Assembly: GCF_006476605.1 (NCBI RefSeq)
Contig: NZ_ML636805.1
Coordinates: 167,442 to 231,441, forward strand
DNA length: 64,000 nt
From: Brucella gallinifaecis
Lineage (GTDB): Bacteria; Pseudomonadota; Alphaproteobacteria; Rhizobiales; Rhizobiaceae
Reading direction: 5' to 3'
Shown: positions 1 through 9,369 of the stretch, in pieces
Numbering within the stretch: the first letter of the stretch is position 1
Layout of the letters: each line of letters opens with the position of its first letter
Translations under genes and position numbers: made by a program
The notes under the pieces: generated by a model
Databases searched by the model: none
Seen by the model: only the letters and a program-made list of their open reading frames with translations
What the model was told of the DNA's origin: nothing

Positions 1-131
1 TTTTCAGGACGAACCCAGAAAATCTCGGGATCGTCCGCTTCTTCGGCCATCGGGAAAACCCCGGTGGCATAGGCCCGCAGGAGCAATTCCGGGTCGATTG
101 AATAGTCGTCCGGGGAGGCTCCTGCGGTCAC
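1..131 (-). CDS. aat: Leucyl/phenylalanyl-tRNA--protein transferase, N-terminal part (runs off the left edge)
   Basis: Transfers Leu or Phe from aminoacyl-tRNA to proteins with N-terminal Arg or Lys, marking them for ClpS/ClpAP degradation (N-end rule, cytoplasm). The 43 visible residues contain the family's N-terminal signature: [16 protein letters not shown], then an acidic stretch and IFWVRPE. The start is a GTG whose first base (on the minus strand) is position 131. It lies 5 nt after the accC stop and has AGGA about 10 nt upstream inside the end of accC, so it is probably translated from the same message as accC. An accC-aat order is usual in Rhizobiales. The rest of the gene is outside the window. 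Confidence 0.85.
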   Translation of the reverse strand, partial: MTAGASPDDYSIDPELLLRAYATGVFPMAEEADDPEIFWVRPE

Positions 132-136
132 TTTAT

Positions 137-1495
137 TTATGCATCCTGTGTTGCAGACTGTTCTGCCAGATATTTTTCCAGCCAATGGATATCATAATCG
201 CCATTGGCAATATCCTGATTGGAAATAAGGTCCTGAAACAGGGGCAGGGTCGTCTTGACGCCATCGACCACGAATTCATCAAGCGCACGCCGCAGACGCA
301 TCATGCATTCAACGCGGTTGCGGCCATGAACAATCAGCTTACCGATCAGGCTGTCATAATAAGGCGGAATGCGATAGCCGGAATAAACGCCTGAATCCAC
401 ACGAATACCAAGGCCGCCCGGCGTATGATAATGGGTAATCAACCCCGGTGAAGGCATGAAACTGCGCGGATCTTCAGCATTGATGCGGCATTCAATAGCA
501 TGGCCAGAGAAGCGTACATCATCCTGTTTGACCGAAAGGCCGAGGCCTGCTGCGACACGGATCTGCTCATGAACAAGGTCGATGCCGGTGATAGCTTCTG
601 TTACCGGATGCTCGACCTGAAGACGGGTGTTCATTTCGATGAAATAAAATTCGCCGTTTTCATACAAAAACTCGATCGTTCCTGCACCGCGATAGCCCAT
701 ATCGGCAACAGCATTGGCACAGATCATACCGATCTTGTCACGCGCTTCAGCGTTCAGAGCAGGTGAATTGGCTTCTTCCCAGACCTTCTGGTGACGGCGC
801 TGCAATGAACAATCGCGTTCACCAAGATGGATCGCATTGCCTGCACCATCGCCCATGACCTGCACTTCGATATGACGTGGCTTTTCGAGATACTTCTCGA
901 TATAGACTGCATCATCACCAAAGGCAGCACCTGCTTCAGTACGAGCTGTTGCAAGGGCGACCGCCAAATCTTCTTCGGTCTTTGCAACCTTCATACCGCG
1001 GCCACCACCACCGGCAGATGCCTTGATGATGACCGGATAGCCGATTTCCTTTGCGATGCGCTTGGCTTCACCTTCGTCGGTCACGCCACCATCAGAACCC
1101 GGGACAACTGGAATGCCAAGGCGCTTTGCCGTGCGCTTGGCTTCGATCTTGTCGCCCATGGTGCGGATATGCGAAGAGGTCGGTCCGATGAAGGTAATGC
1201 TGTGTGCTTCAAGAATTTCAGCAAACTTGGCATTTTCCGACAGAAAGCCATAACCCGGATGGATCGCATCCGCGCCGGTGATTTCGCATGCAGCAACGAT
1301 TTGATGAATATTCAGATAGCTGTCGCGTGATGGAGGTGGTCCAATGCATACACTTTCGTCCGCAAGACGGACATGCATTGCATCAGCATCTGCCGTGGAG
1401 TGCACGGCGACCGTCTTGATGCCCAGTTCTTTACAAGCCCTGAGCACACGAAGAGCGATTTCGCCACGATTGGCTATGAGTATCTTTTGAAACAT
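137..1495 (-). CDS. accC: Biotin carboxylase subunit of acetyl-CoA carboxylase
   Basis: Carboxylates the biotin on AccB using ATP and bicarbonate, the first half-reaction of malonyl-CoA synthesis. The 452-residue product has the full family architecture: N-terminal biotin-carboxylase fold ([19 protein letters not shown]), central ATP-grasp domain with the glycine-rich loop [14 protein letters not shown], the [16 protein letters not shown] catalytic stretch, and the C-terminal domain. I chose the ATG at 1495 because the canonical N-terminus begins [12 protein letters not shown]; an in-frame ATG at 1516 would add seven residues not usual in the family. It follows accB on the same strand after 161 nt that holds two palindromic repeats, and precedes aat. 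Confidence 0.96.
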   Translation of the reverse strand: MFQKILIANRGEIALRVLRACKELGIKTVAVHSTADADAMHVRLADESVCIGPPPSRDSYLNIHQIVAACEITGADAIHPGYGFLSENAKFAEILEAHSITFIGPTSSHIRTMGDKIEAKRTAKRLGIPVVPGSDGGVTDEGEAKRIAKEIGYPVIIKASAGGGGRGMKVAKTEEDLAVALATARTEAGAAFGDDAVYIEKYLEKPRHIEVQVMGDGAGNAIHLGERDCSLQRRHQKVWEEANSPALNAEARDKIGMICANAVADMGYRGAGTIEFLYENGEFYFIEMNTRLQVEHPVTEAITGIDLVHEQIRVAAGLGLSVKQDDVRFSGHAIECRINAEDPRSFMPSPGLITHYHTPGGLGIRVDSGVYSGYRIPPYYDSLIGKLIVHGRNRVECMMRLRRALDEFVVDGVKTTLPLFQDLISNQDIANGDYDIHWLEKYLAEQSATQDA

Positions 1496-1535
1496 TGCGC
1501 TTTGCTGCCCGTTCATTGAATAAGCCGAAATTCTA

Positions 1536-1584
1536 AAGCATGTCTCCCAAAAGTGAGAACCGGTTTTGGGATAAAGACATGCTT
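1536..1584. repeat. Palindromic intergenic repeat (GCATGT-type) in the accB-accC spacer
   Basis: Two nested dyads: AAGCATGTCT (1536-1545) pairs with AGACATGCTT (1575-1584), and CCCAAAA (1546-1552) with TTTTGGG (1564-1570), around a GAGAACCGG centre. The same core (CCsAAAA / CCGG / TTTTsGG) recurs near 5154, 15444, 15508 and 44127. It resembles the mosaic palindromic intergenic elements described in rhizobia and Brucella. It sits inside a presumed operon, so it is transcribed as a hairpin. Confidence 0.7.
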
Positions 1585-1597
1585 AAAAACAAAGAAA

Positions 1598-1639
1598 TAG
1601 AGCGAACGTTATGGATAGCATCAGGTGCGACACGCTCTA
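1598..1639. repeat. Palindromic intergenic repeat (TAGAGCG-type) in the accB-accC spacer
   Basis: TAGAGCG (1598-1604) is the inverted complement of CGCTCTA (1633-1639). A unit with the same ends, TTAGAGCG...CGCTCTAA, occurs at 15397-15439. It lies 13 nt from the GCATGT-type palindrome and the two form a composite block that fills most of the accB-accC spacer. Confidence 0.55.
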
Positions 1640-1656
1640 ATGACCAGATGGTCGTC

Positions 1657-2121
1657 TTATTCGATGACGACAAGCGGCTCGCCGAATTCGACGGGCTGCG
1701 CATCTTCGACCAATATAGCCTTGACCGTACCGGCGCGGGGAGCGGCGATCTGGTTCATGGTCTTCATGGCTTCGATAATCAGAAGCGTCTGGCCTTCCTT
1801 GACCTGTGTACCAACCTCGATGAAGTTGCGCGCACCGGGAGCCGGAGCCAGATAGGCAGTGCCGACCATTGGCGAAGGAACAGCATTTTTGCTCAGTTCT
1901 GCCTTGGTTGGCTCTGCCGCAACAGCCGCAGGTGCCGCAGCTGCAGCCGGAGCAGCAGCGGCTGGCAATACAGTGGCCGCTGCCTGCACAGTTACCTTGC
2001 GCGAAACACGGATACGCAGATCACCATGCTCGACTTCAATGTCGGTCAGGTCGGTTTCATTGAGGATATCCGCCAGATCGCGGATTGTTTCTTTGTCGAT
2101 GACGGAATTTTTGCTGGACAT
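1657..2121 (-). CDS. accB: Biotin carboxyl carrier protein of acetyl-CoA carboxylase
   Basis: Carries the biotin that shuttles CO2 between AccC and the carboxyltransferase. The 154-residue product has an N-terminal helical region, an Ala/Pro-rich flexible linker (about residues 48-72) and a C-terminal biotinyl domain with the biotinylation motif EAMKTMNQI, where K is the modified lysine, plus the conserved [14 protein letters not shown] start of that domain. Length is typical. It begins 11 nt after the aroQ stop on the same strand, so aroQ-accB-accC-aat is probably one transcription unit. Confidence 0.96.
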   Translation of the reverse strand: MSSKNSVIDKETIRDLADILNETDLTDIEVEHGDLRIRVSRKVTVQAAATVLPAAAAPAAAAAPAAVAAEPTKAELSKNAVPSPMVGTAYLAPAPGARNFIEVGTQVKEGQTLLIIEAMKTMNQIAAPRAGTVKAILVEDAQPVEFGEPLVVIE

Positions 2122-2132
2122 ATCAGGCCCCT

Positions 2133-2594
2133 TTACGCTTGCCCGTTGTTTTCTTCTTCTTTGGCAATTGCCGCGAGTGCGCGCAGGCCGAGCAGGTATC
2201 CTTCCGCGCCAAAGCCGCAGATAACGCCTTTGGCGACTGCGGAGACATAGGAGTGATGCCGGAACGCCTCACGCGCATGTATGTTCGACAGATGCACTTC
2301 CACGGCCGTTACCCTGGCCGAACGAATAGCATCGTGAATAGCAACTGATGTATGACTGTAAGCTGCGGGATTGATCAGGACATAAGCGTTTTTGTCGCCT
2401 GCTTCCTGAATCCAGCTAACCAGGTCACCTTCGTAATTTGTCTGGCGAAAATCGACGCTAAGGCCCAGTTGTTCAGCCAAGCGTTTGCAGTCCGCTTCGA
2501 TGTCATCGAGCGTTGCCACACCATAAATTCCCGGCTCACGTTTCCCAAGAAGATTGAGATTTGGGCCGTTCAGAACAAAAACCGTTTTGACCAT
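2133..2594 (-). CDS. aroQ: 3-dehydroquinate dehydratase, type II
   Basis: Third step of the shikimate pathway: trans-dehydration of 3-dehydroquinate to 3-dehydroshikimate (cytoplasm). The 153-residue size fits the small dodecameric type II enzymes. Diagnostic motifs are [17 protein letters not shown] at the N-terminus (catalytic Arg and Tyr), [15 protein letters not shown], and [18 protein letters not shown] with the catalytic His. It is the first gene of the aroQ-accB-accC-aat set, an arrangement common in alphaproteobacteria. Confidence 0.96.
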   Translation of the reverse strand: MVKTVFVLNGPNLNLLGKREPGIYGVATLDDIEADCKRLAEQLGLSVDFRQTNYEGDLVSWIQEAGDKNAYVLINPAAYSHTSVAIHDAIRSARVTAVEVHLSNIHAREAFRHHSYVSAVAKGVICGFGAEGYLLGLRALAAIAKEEENNGQA

Positions 2595-2784
2595 GTTCTT
2601 CCGTGATTGATTACGGGCCTGTTACGAAATTTCGATTACACTTCGCATTTCATATAGAGGGCTTGGATGCAAGCCGAAACCCTCTAAATGAATAGGAATG
2701 TTCAACCACAGCCTTTTTTCCGCTATTCTTTGTGGAATGAATGCAATTTGCAGTAAAATAGACGTTTACAGGATCGGATTGTAT

Positions 2785-2820
2785 GATTGCGCCATCTGAA
2801 AATTTCAACAGGGCGCAATC
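2785..2820. terminator. Hairpin downstream of the DsbA-like gene
   Basis: A perfect 9-bp inverted repeat, GATTGCGCC (2785-2793) and GGCGCAATC (2812-2820), lies 9 nt beyond the stop of the minus-strand gene at 2830. There is no clear T-run on the minus strand, so intrinsic termination is uncertain; it may only protect the mRNA 3' end. Confidence 0.4.
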
Positions 2821-2829
2821 TCACTGCCT

Positions 2830-3645
2830 TTAGCTCTTGTCAGCAGAACGGGCGGTGGCGATTCTTTCAATCAGCCCTTCGGCCCCGATTGCTCCCGGAA
2901 CAAGATCATTTCCAATGATGTAGGAAGGTGTTCCGGTAATATTGAGCTTTTGAGCGAGCTGATAGGTTTCCTGAAAGGCATTGGTGATTGCCGGATCCTT
3001 CATTTTTTCGCGAAGCTTTGCTTCATCGGCTCCGAGCTTGACCGCATCAGCAATTGCCGAATCTTCCGTAGCACGGCTTGATGCACCTAAAAGAGCTTCA
3101 TGATAGGCAGCGTATTTCTCCGGCATCAGAGCTTTGAAAGCCTGCGCGACAATATGAGCCCTCATGGAATCCGGTCCGAGGATCGGAAGCTCCTTCAACA
3201 CGAAACGAACATTCGGATCGTGTTTGAGGATTGTCTGCATATCAGGAAGGGCGCGTTTGCAATATCCGCAATTATAATCAAAAAACTCATAAACGGTGAC
3301 ATCGCCATCAGGATTGCCGAATACAGAATCATAGGCAGGATTGAAGAGCTGGTTCTGACTTGAAGCCAGAACTTTTTTTACTTCCTCCTGAGCGGCTTCC
3401 GCCTGTTTCGTTTCAAGTGCTGTCTGCACGTCGATCATGATTTCAGGGTTTTGCAGCAGATAGTTGCGGACAATAGTCTCAACATCCTGTTGGGACATTG
3501 CCGGGCTTGCGGCCGTTTCGACAGCTGCTGCCGGTGCTGGCTGGTTGGCATTGCCAGCATAATAGCCCGCAGCAACTGCAGCAGCACCAATAACGCCGCC
3601 TGCAAGCGTGCCTATAACCACATTTTTCATATCAATCACTTTCAT
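2830..3645 (-). CDS. DsbA-family thiol:disulfide oxidoreductase (periplasmic)
   Basis: Likely a periplasmic disulfide oxidant or isomerase of the DsbA/BdbD-like thioredoxin fold. Residues about 6-28 form a hydrophobic signal or anchor segment, followed by an Ala/Pro-rich stretch and a helical region. The thioredoxin-like domain begins around residue 105 and contains the active-site motif CGYC within FFDYNCGYCKRALP; the cis-proline loop is seen in TGTPSYIIG. Length 271 aa. A second ATG five codons in (3630) is an alternative start. It lies 47 nt downstream of the M48 protease gene on the same strand, so the two may be co-transcribed for envelope protein quality control. The natural partner is not visible here. 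Confidence 0.85.
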   Translation of the reverse strand: MKVIDMKNVVIGTLAGGVIGAAAVAAGYYAGNANQPAPAAAVETAASPAMSQQDVETIVRNYLLQNPEIMIDVQTALETKQAEAAQEEVKKVLASSQNQLFNPAYDSVFGNPDGDVTVYEFFDYNCGYCKRALPDMQTILKHDPNVRFVLKELPILGPDSMRAHIVAQAFKALMPEKYAAYHEALLGASSRATEDSAIADAVKLGADEAKLREKMKDPAITNAFQETYQLAQKLNITGTPSYIIGNDLVPGAIGAEGLIERIATARSADKS

Positions 3646-3692
3646 TCGTTCTGAAAATCTGCCGGAACCTCTTGAGAGGATGTTGCTGGCTG

Positions 3693-5126
3693 TTATTTTT
3701 TGGCCTTGGCATTGATGATGTCCTGCGCCCGAAGCCAGTCGGGAGTGCCTCGTTTCATCTGCTTTTGAGCGCGTATAGCAAATATCTGAGCCTGTTGTAG
3801 TTTACCGGAATAGTAGTTCATATCGGCTGTGGCAAGATCAGCCCGGGCTATGTCGCCAGACTGGCCATAAGCCTGCGCAAGATAGCCATATCCTCCGGGG
3901 AATTCAGGATCCGCTGCAATACCTGCTTTTAACTCTTTGATTGCATTAGGCATATTGGCCTTTGTGCCGGTAAGCATAAGAGCGCGGCCATAGCTCATCC
4001 GCAGCAATGGAGACTTGCGCGTGTCCAATGCAACGGCCCGCTGGAAAGATTTTGCAGCGCCTTGTGTATCATTTGCCTTGATCAGCACTTCTCCCATCAT
4101 TTCATGGAAATACGGGTTCTTGGGCTGTTCTTTAATCAGTGCTTGGAATTTGGGGATTGCGGATTTGGCCGAACCGTTCAGATAAGTGCTGATTGCATTA
4201 CCGTAACGGGCGGGTAAACCGCCGGGATTGGAGCGAAACATGCGTTGCAATGCACCCATATTGTTGGAATAGGCCGCTATTTTGGCGCGTGCCATATCGT
4301 GCCGCAGCTGTAACGCGGCTGAATCCGTCTTATTATAATTGGGGCTTTTTTTCGCAAGTTCCTGAAGATTGGCGATGCGTTCGCGCGGCAATGGGTGGCT
4401 GATGCGATATTGATCAATTTGTGTACCTGAAAGCGATAGCGCAGTGGCAAAGCGCTGGAAGGTATCGAGCATTCCCTTGGTCGATTGGCCTGTTGCATTG
4501 AGATAATTCACAGCAAGACGATCAGCCGTGATTTCTTCCGTACGCTGATAGCTCAACAGGTTGCGCATCGCCATTTCGTTACTTCCCATGGCAATGCCAC
4601 CGCCGGCACCCGCAGCACTGCCGCTGCCTGTTGCTGCACCTGCCACTCCAACACCAACACCAAGCAACATGCCAATAACAGCCATAGTTCGGGCACGGCC
4701 CAGCTGCTCGCGCAAGCGATCCTGATGTCCTCCTGCCAGATGCCCGGCTTCATGGGCGATAACACCAATGATTTCATTGGGTGTTTCCGATTGCATGATT
4801 GCACCGGTATTGATGAAGATACGGCGTCCATCGACAAAAGCATTGAAGCTTTGGGAATTGACAAGGATGACGCGAACGCCGCGACTGCCCAATTTGGCTG
4901 CTTTAAGGATGGGGGCTGCATAATCAGAAACCAGCGCCTCGATTTCTGCGTCTCGCACAATAGGAACGCCGCCGCCACGTGACTGTGCCTGTGCCTGTGT
5001 AGGCAATACGCCTGTAACGGCGACAGCAAGTGCGGCAAATGCGGCGACTGAACGGCGCATTATATTATGAAATGAAAATGCTCTGGCTGAAAAACCTGCA
5101 GTCATGCTTGCCATTTTTCTCCCCAT
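3693..5126 (-). CDS. M48 family metalloprotease with C-terminal TPRs (BepA/YfgC-like)
   Basis: Probable periplasmic zinc protease that, by analogy with BepA of E. coli, helps outer-membrane protein assembly or removes misfolded forms. The N-terminus has a signal peptide (about residues 24-48, ending QAQAQS). The zinc motif HEAGH lies in IGVIAHEAGHLAGGHQ, followed by a Gly/Ala-rich hydrophobic stretch and the third ligand region RTEEITADRLAVNYL. The second half carries tetratricopeptide-like helices (NPYFHEMMGEVL, FQRAVALDTRKSPLL). Length 477 aa fits this family. The function is inferred from the domain pair; no outer-membrane assembly genes adjoin it. Confidence 0.88.
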   Translation of the reverse strand: MGRKMASMTAGFSARAFSFHNIMRRSVAAFAALAVAVTGVLPTQAQAQSRGGGVPIVRDAEIEALVSDYAAPILKAAKLGSRGVRVILVNSQSFNAFVDGRRIFINTGAIMQSETPNEIIGVIAHEAGHLAGGHQDRLREQLGRARTMAVIGMLLGVGVGVAGAATGSGSAAGAGGGIAMGSNEMAMRNLLSYQRTEEITADRLAVNYLNATGQSTKGMLDTFQRFATALSLSGTQIDQYRISHPLPRERIANLQELAKKSPNYNKTDSAALQLRHDMARAKIAAYSNNMGALQRMFRSNPGGLPARYGNAISTYLNGSAKSAIPKFQALIKEQPKNPYFHEMMGEVLIKANDTQGAAKSFQRAVALDTRKSPLLRMSYGRALMLTGTKANMPNAIKELKAGIAADPEFPGGYGYLAQAYGQSGDIARADLATADMNYYSGKLQQAQIFAIRAQKQMKRGTPDWLRAQDIINAKAKK

Positions 5127-5149
5127 CCTAGGCGCCTTGCTGCGAATCT

Positions 5150-5182
5150 TGTTCCGAAAACCGGTCCCACTTTTCGGGATGT
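5150..5182. repeat. Degenerate copy of the GAAAA-CCGG-TTTTC palindromic repeat
   Basis: CCGAAAA (5154-5160) pairs with TTTTCGG (5171-5177) around CCGGTCCCAC. The outer GCATGT arms of the complete element are mostly lost (only a GTTCC...GGATG remnant). It lies between the divergent M48 protease and aminotransferase genes. Confidence 0.5.
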
Positions 5183-5308
5183 GTTCCAGTTTAAAGGCTT
5201 TATCTTAAACTTCACTGCTGTTTTTACCTAAAGATGCTGTTGCTTTACCAATCCGGCGATTATAGGGCGAGGAGTATATATTGCATTCCTTGCATTTTGG
5301 AGGCTGAG

Positions 5309-6472
5309 TTGAATACTCTTTCAAACCGTAGCGCGGTCGAACCATTTCACGCCATGGATGTTCTGGCGCAGGCCAATCGTCGTCGGGCTGCGGGTCATCC
5401 GATTATTTCGATGGCTGTCGGACAGCCGGCCGACCCGGCACCTCATGCAGTGCGGCTGGCTGCGGAACGTGCTTTGAAAGATGGTCGCATCGGCTACACG
5501 GATGCACTTGGCCTTATTGATCTGCGTGAAGCGATTGCTGCACATTATGCGCAGAGTTATGGCGTATCGGTTTCGCCTGAGCGTATTGCGGTCACGACTG
5601 GCTCATCGGCTGCCTTCAATCTGGCATTTCTGGTCTATTTCGATCCGGGGGACCGCGTTGCCATTACCCGTCCGGGTTATCCCGCTTATCGCAATATTCT
5701 GACGGCTCTTGGTCTGGAAGTGGTGGAAATTGCCAATGAAGGTGGAGCATCAGGAGCTTTAACAGCTCAGGCACTTGCTGCCGCCCATGCCGAAAAGCCA
5801 TTGAAAGGGGTGCTTTTTGCAAGCCCTGCCAATCCTACAGGTGCCGTGATTGACAAACCGGACTTGCAGGCGATCATTGAAACTGCGCGTGATCTAGGTA
5901 TTCGGGTGATTTCTGATGAAATCTATCATCGACTTTCCTATGAAGAGGAAGACGTCACTGCATTGCAGATTTCCAATGATGTCACGATCATCAATTCGTT
6001 TTCAAAATATTATTGCATGACCGGCTGGCGCATTGGCTGGATGGTTTTGCCGGACGCTGATGTGCGGGCAATCGAATGCCTTGGCCAGAGCCTTTATATT
6101 TCTGCCCCCGAACTTTCGCAGCGTGCAGCAATTGAAGCATTCAATGCAACTGCAGAACTGGAGCGCGTCAAGGATCGCTATCGTCAGAACCGGAAAATCC
6201 TGCTCGATCACTTGCCGGCAATGGGATTAAGCCTTGCTGCACCAATGGATGGTGCATTTTATGCCTATTGCGATGTTTCACGCTTTACCAATGACAGTAT
6301 GGAATTCGCACGCCGCATGATCGAAGAAACCAATATAGCAGCCACGCCGGGACGTGATTTTGATCCGGTTGACGGGCATCGCACGATGCGTTTTTCCTAT
6401 GCAGGCAGTGTGGAGGAAATTGAGGAAGCAGTTCGCCGTCTGGAATTATGGTTGCCACAACAAAAAGCCTGA
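5309..6472 (+). CDS. PLP-dependent aminotransferase, class I (aspartate/aromatic aminotransferase fold)
   Basis: Fold-type I aminotransferase; the exact amino donor cannot be read from the sequence. Visible family features are FASPANPTGAVID (substrate carboxylate contact), ISDEIYHRLSYE (Asp for the pyridine N), the PLP lysine in NSFSKYYCMTGWRIGW and the C-terminal MRFSYAG arginine. I chose the TTG at 5309 because GGAGG sits at 5299-5303 with 5-nt spacing and the product (387 aa, N-terminus NTLSNRSAVEPFHAMDVL) has the family's usual length. An ATG at 5234 would add 25 residues of unlikely sequence. It is monocistronic and ends at a bidirectional terminator shared with rne. Confidence 0.88.
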   Translation: MNTLSNRSAVEPFHAMDVLAQANRRRAAGHPIISMAVGQPADPAPHAVRLAAERALKDGRIGYTDALGLIDLREAIAAHYAQSYGVSVSPERIAVTTGSSAAFNLAFLVYFDPGDRVAITRPGYPAYRNILTALGLEVVEIANEGGASGALTAQALAAAHAEKPLKGVLFASPANPTGAVIDKPDLQAIIETARDLGIRVISDEIYHRLSYEEEDVTALQISNDVTIINSFSKYYCMTGWRIGWMVLPDADVRAIECLGQSLYISAPELSQRAAIEAFNATAELERVKDRYRQNRKILLDHLPAMGLSLAAPMDGAFYAYCDVSRFTNDSMEFARRMIEETNIAATPGRDFDPVDGHRTMRFSYAGSVEEIEEAVRRLELWLPQQKA

Positions 6473-6490
6473 ACAAAAAATGACAAAACA

Positions 6491-6517
6491 AAAAACCGGC
6501 GTTTCCGCCGGTTTTTT
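6491..6517. terminator. Bidirectional intrinsic terminator between the aminotransferase gene and rne
   Basis: ACCGGCG / CGCCGGT stem with a 4-nt TTTC loop, flanked by an A-run on the left and a T-run on the right, so it can end transcription from both convergent genes. Confidence 0.85.
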
Positions 6518-6540
6518 ATGTTGAATGCGAGGGTTAAAGC

Positions 6541-9369
6541 TTAGAAAAAGCCCTTTTTCTGCCACCAGCCGCCACGCTTTGGCTTCTGCTCTTCTTTTTC
6601 ACTCGATGTCACCACCGGCTCAATAATTTTTTCAGGTTCTGCTGCCTTTTGCACCTCGACTGGCTTTTCCGGTTCAGCAGCTTGCTCTACGCTTGGCTCG
6701 GCAATCGCAGCTTCTTTCACTTCCGGCTTGGCAGGAGCTTTGCGGGTCCGGCGTTTCGGCTTTACCACTTCGGCGTCTTCTACAGGTGCAGCGGCTTCAG
6801 AAGATGCTTCCTCTTCAACGACCTTCTTGCGACCGCGCGGCTTGCGTGCAGGCTTAGCCGGTTCCTCTGACGGATCGGCTGCAACAACATCGTCAGTTGT
6901 AGCTTCTTCGCTTTTTGCAGCTTTGCGACCGCGTGGTTTACGCACAGGCTTTGCAGGCTTTTCGACAATTTCAGCAACAGCTGCATCGGCTTCAGGGGCA
7001 TTTGCTGCCTCAACTGTTGCTGTTTCAGCTGTGGCAACATCGCTGATAATGGCTTCAACAGGGGCTACAATCGCGGTTTCAACAGGTGCCGGGATGACAG
7101 GTGTATAACCGACAAATTCAGGGTCAGGTAATTTCTGAGTTTGAAGATCATCCTCGCGGCGATTCTTTCGTCCACCACGGCGACCACGGCGACGCTTCTT
7201 ACGGCGATCATCTTCGCTTTGTGAATTGCTGCTCTGGAGGTTTGTATCCTCCTCCTCATCTTCGCCAGATGTTTCTGAGCTTAAATCCGTCTGTGCAGAC
7301 TGCTCATCCTGATCGCGATCACGGCCACCGCGACGACGACGACGCTTGCGGCGCTTGTTACGATCACCTTCTTCACCATTTTCATCGCGAGCCGATGCTT
7401 CAGACTTGATTTCTTCTTCCGTCTCATCGTCATCAAGCGGGATGTCCGGATCATTCAGATCATCTTCATAAACGATAGGCGCGGCTGGATGGATTGTCAC
7501 CGGACGCGTCGAAGGTGCTCCCTTGTCGATGACAAAATTCTGATGCCCGACACTGTCGTCGGCATCAATGCTGATTTCCACACCAAAGCGGCCTTCAAAA
7601 TCAGCAAGAACCTGACGCTTGTGGTTCAACACATAGAGCGCAGATGCAACGGGTGCACGCACGATAATGTCATAACCCGAATGGCGCAGCAGATAATCTT
7701 CGATACCGCGAATAATGTGCAGTGCCATTGAAGAGTCGGAACGGACATGCCCCGTTCCGCCACAATGCTGGCAAACCTGCATTGTGCTTTCGAGAACAGA
7801 AGCACGAATGCGCTGGCGCGACATTTCCAGAAGACCGAAATGGGAAATACGGCCAACCTGAATACGCGCACGGTCGTCTTTCAGGCAGTCCTTCATCTTC
7901 TTTTCGACGGCGCGGTTATTGCGCTTTTCTTCCATGTCGATGAAATCAACGACAATCAGCCCGGCAAGGTCGCGCAGGCGCAATTGCCGTGCAACTTCTT
8001 CGGCCGCCTCCAGATTGGTCTGAAGCGCTGTGTCTTCGATTGAATGTTCACGGGTCGAGCGTCCCGAATTCACATCAATTGCTACCAGTGCTTCGGTCTG
8101 GTTAATGATGAGATATCCACCGGATTTCAGCGTCACCTGCGGCAGCAGCATGCGGTCAAGCTGTGCTTCCAGACCATAGCGTGTGAAAACAGGGGTCTGT
8201 TCGCGATAGGGCTGAACAACCTTGGCATGGCTCGGCATGAGCATGCGCATGAAGTCTTTAGCTTCGCGATAGCCGGTTTCACCCGCAACGAGAATTTCGG
8301 TGATGTCTTTATTATAAAGATCACGGATCGAACGTTTGATCAGGCTGCCTTCCTCATAAACGAGAGAAGGGGCTGTGGATTGCAATGTCAGTGTCCGGAC
8401 ATTTTCCCACATGCGCATCAAATATTCATAGTCGCGCTTTACTTCCGCCTTGGTACGGTTGGCGCCAGCAGTACGCAGAATCACGCCCATGCCCTGCGGC
8501 ACTTCGAGTTCCTTGACGATTTCCTTGAGACGCTTGCGATCCTGCGGATTGGTGATCTTGCGTGAAATACCACCACCACGGGCAGTATTGGGCATCAGAA
8601 CGGAATAACGTCCAGCAAGCGACAGATAGGTTGTCAGCGCTGCACCCTTATTGCCGCGCTCTTCTTTCACCACCTGCACCAGAATGATCTGGCGGCGCTT
8701 GATGACTTCCTGAATATTATACTGACGTCGATTGGTCCGGCTATGCGAAGGAAGCTCCTCCATGGCATCTTCCGAACCAACGGATTCAACCATGTCTTCT
8801 TCGTTTTCGACATCGTTATCGTCGTCATCATCACTATCATTGGCTTCGATAGCTTCTGATACGACGTCTCCGCTCTGCTTCATCAAGGCAATAGCGGGCG
8901 TACCGGCCACATAATTTACAAATGCCGGGCCGACCGGTTCTGCTGCCGGCACTCCGTTTGCAGCAATATTTGCGCTCTGTTCACCGTTTTGACCATCCCG
9001 ACGTCCACGACGGCGATGACGACGCGACCGGTCGTTGTTTCTCACCTTCGGTTCATCTTCGTCATCGTCTTCTGCGCGTGCAGCTTTTGCTTCTGCTTCA
9101 AGCAGGGCAAGGCGATCAGCAACAGGGATCTGATAATAGTCCGGGTGGATTTCAGAGAATGCGAGGAAGCCATGACGATTGCCGCCATATTCCACGAATG
9201 CAGCCTGAAGGGATGGCTCAACGCGCGTCACGCGTGCAAGATAAATATTTCCCTTTAACTGCTTCTTGTGCTCCGATTCGAAATCGAATTCTTCAATCTT
9301 GTTCCCGCGCGTTACGATAACGCGTGTCTCCTCCGGGTGGGAGGCATCGATAAGCATTTTGTTTGACAT
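6541..9369 (-). CDS. rne: Ribonuclease E/G family endoribonuclease
   Basis: Main endonuclease for mRNA decay and rRNA/tRNA processing and scaffold of the degradosome. In order: an S1 domain around residues 35-120 interrupted by a long acidic/basic insert (Asp-rich, around residues 175-205) as often seen in alphaproteobacteria; the catalytic core with AIDVNSG and VVDFIDM, the two Mg-binding aspartates; the zinc-link CQHCGGTGH; and a C-terminal disordered tail of about 300 residues rich in Arg blocks, Glu and Ala, ending in a short GGWWQKKGFF. The tail is where partner proteins bind in other species. Length 942 aa is usual. A leader of over 500 nt precedes it (separate entry), consistent with autoregulation. 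Confidence 0.96.
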   Translation of the reverse strand: MSNKMLIDASHPEETRVIVTRGNKIEEFDFESEHKKQLKGNIYLARVTRVEPSLQAAFVEYGGNRHGFLAFSEIHPDYYQIPVADRLALLEAEAKAARAEDDDEDEPKVRNNDRSRRHRRRGRRDGQNGEQSANIAANGVPAAEPVGPAFVNYVAGTPAIALMKQSGDVVSEAIEANDSDDDDDNDVENEEDMVESVGSEDAMEELPSHSRTNRRQYNIQEVIKRRQIILVQVVKEERGNKGAALTTYLSLAGRYSVLMPNTARGGGISRKITNPQDRKRLKEIVKELEVPQGMGVILRTAGANRTKAEVKRDYEYLMRMWENVRTLTLQSTAPSLVYEEGSLIKRSIRDLYNKDITEILVAGETGYREAKDFMRMLMPSHAKVVQPYREQTPVFTRYGLEAQLDRMLLPQVTLKSGGYLIINQTEALVAIDVNSGRSTREHSIEDTALQTNLEAAEEVARQLRLRDLAGLIVVDFIDMEEKRNNRAVEKKMKDCLKDDRARIQVGRISHFGLLEMSRQRIRASVLESTMQVCQHCGGTGHVRSDSSMALHIIRGIEDYLLRHSGYDIIVRAPVASALYVLNHKRQVLADFEGRFGVEISIDADDSVGHQNFVIDKGAPSTRPVTIHPAAPIVYEDDLNDPDIPLDDDETEEEIKSEASARDENGEEGDRNKRRKRRRRRGGRDRDQDEQSAQTDLSSETSGEDEEEDTNLQSSNSQSEDDRRKKRRRGRRGGRKNRREDDLQTQKLPDPEFVGYTPVIPAPVETAIVAPVEAIISDVATAETATVEAANAPEADAAVAEIVEKPAKPVRKPRGRKAAKSEEATTDDVVAADPSEEPAKPARKPRGRKKVVEEEASSEAAAPVEDAEVVKPKRRTRKAPAKPEVKEAAIAEPSVEQAAEPEKPVEVQKAAEPEKIIEPVVTSSEKEEQKPKRGGWWQKKGFF

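Noticed and set aside
1540..2250. A 236-codon open frame on the plus strand across accB
   Set aside because: It is antisense to accB, whose biotinyl motif and codon pattern are clear; the translation resembles no protein.
7170..7345. Clusters of CGACG-like repeats as a tandem repeat or CRISPR-like array
   Set aside because: They encode Arg-rich blocks of the RNase E tail; no regular unit and spacer pattern. No CRISPR array was seen anywhere.
6649..9320. Several open frames antisense to rne
   Set aside because: They come from the low-complexity Glu/Arg/Ala codons of the RNase E tail and have no ribosome-binding sites or family motifs.
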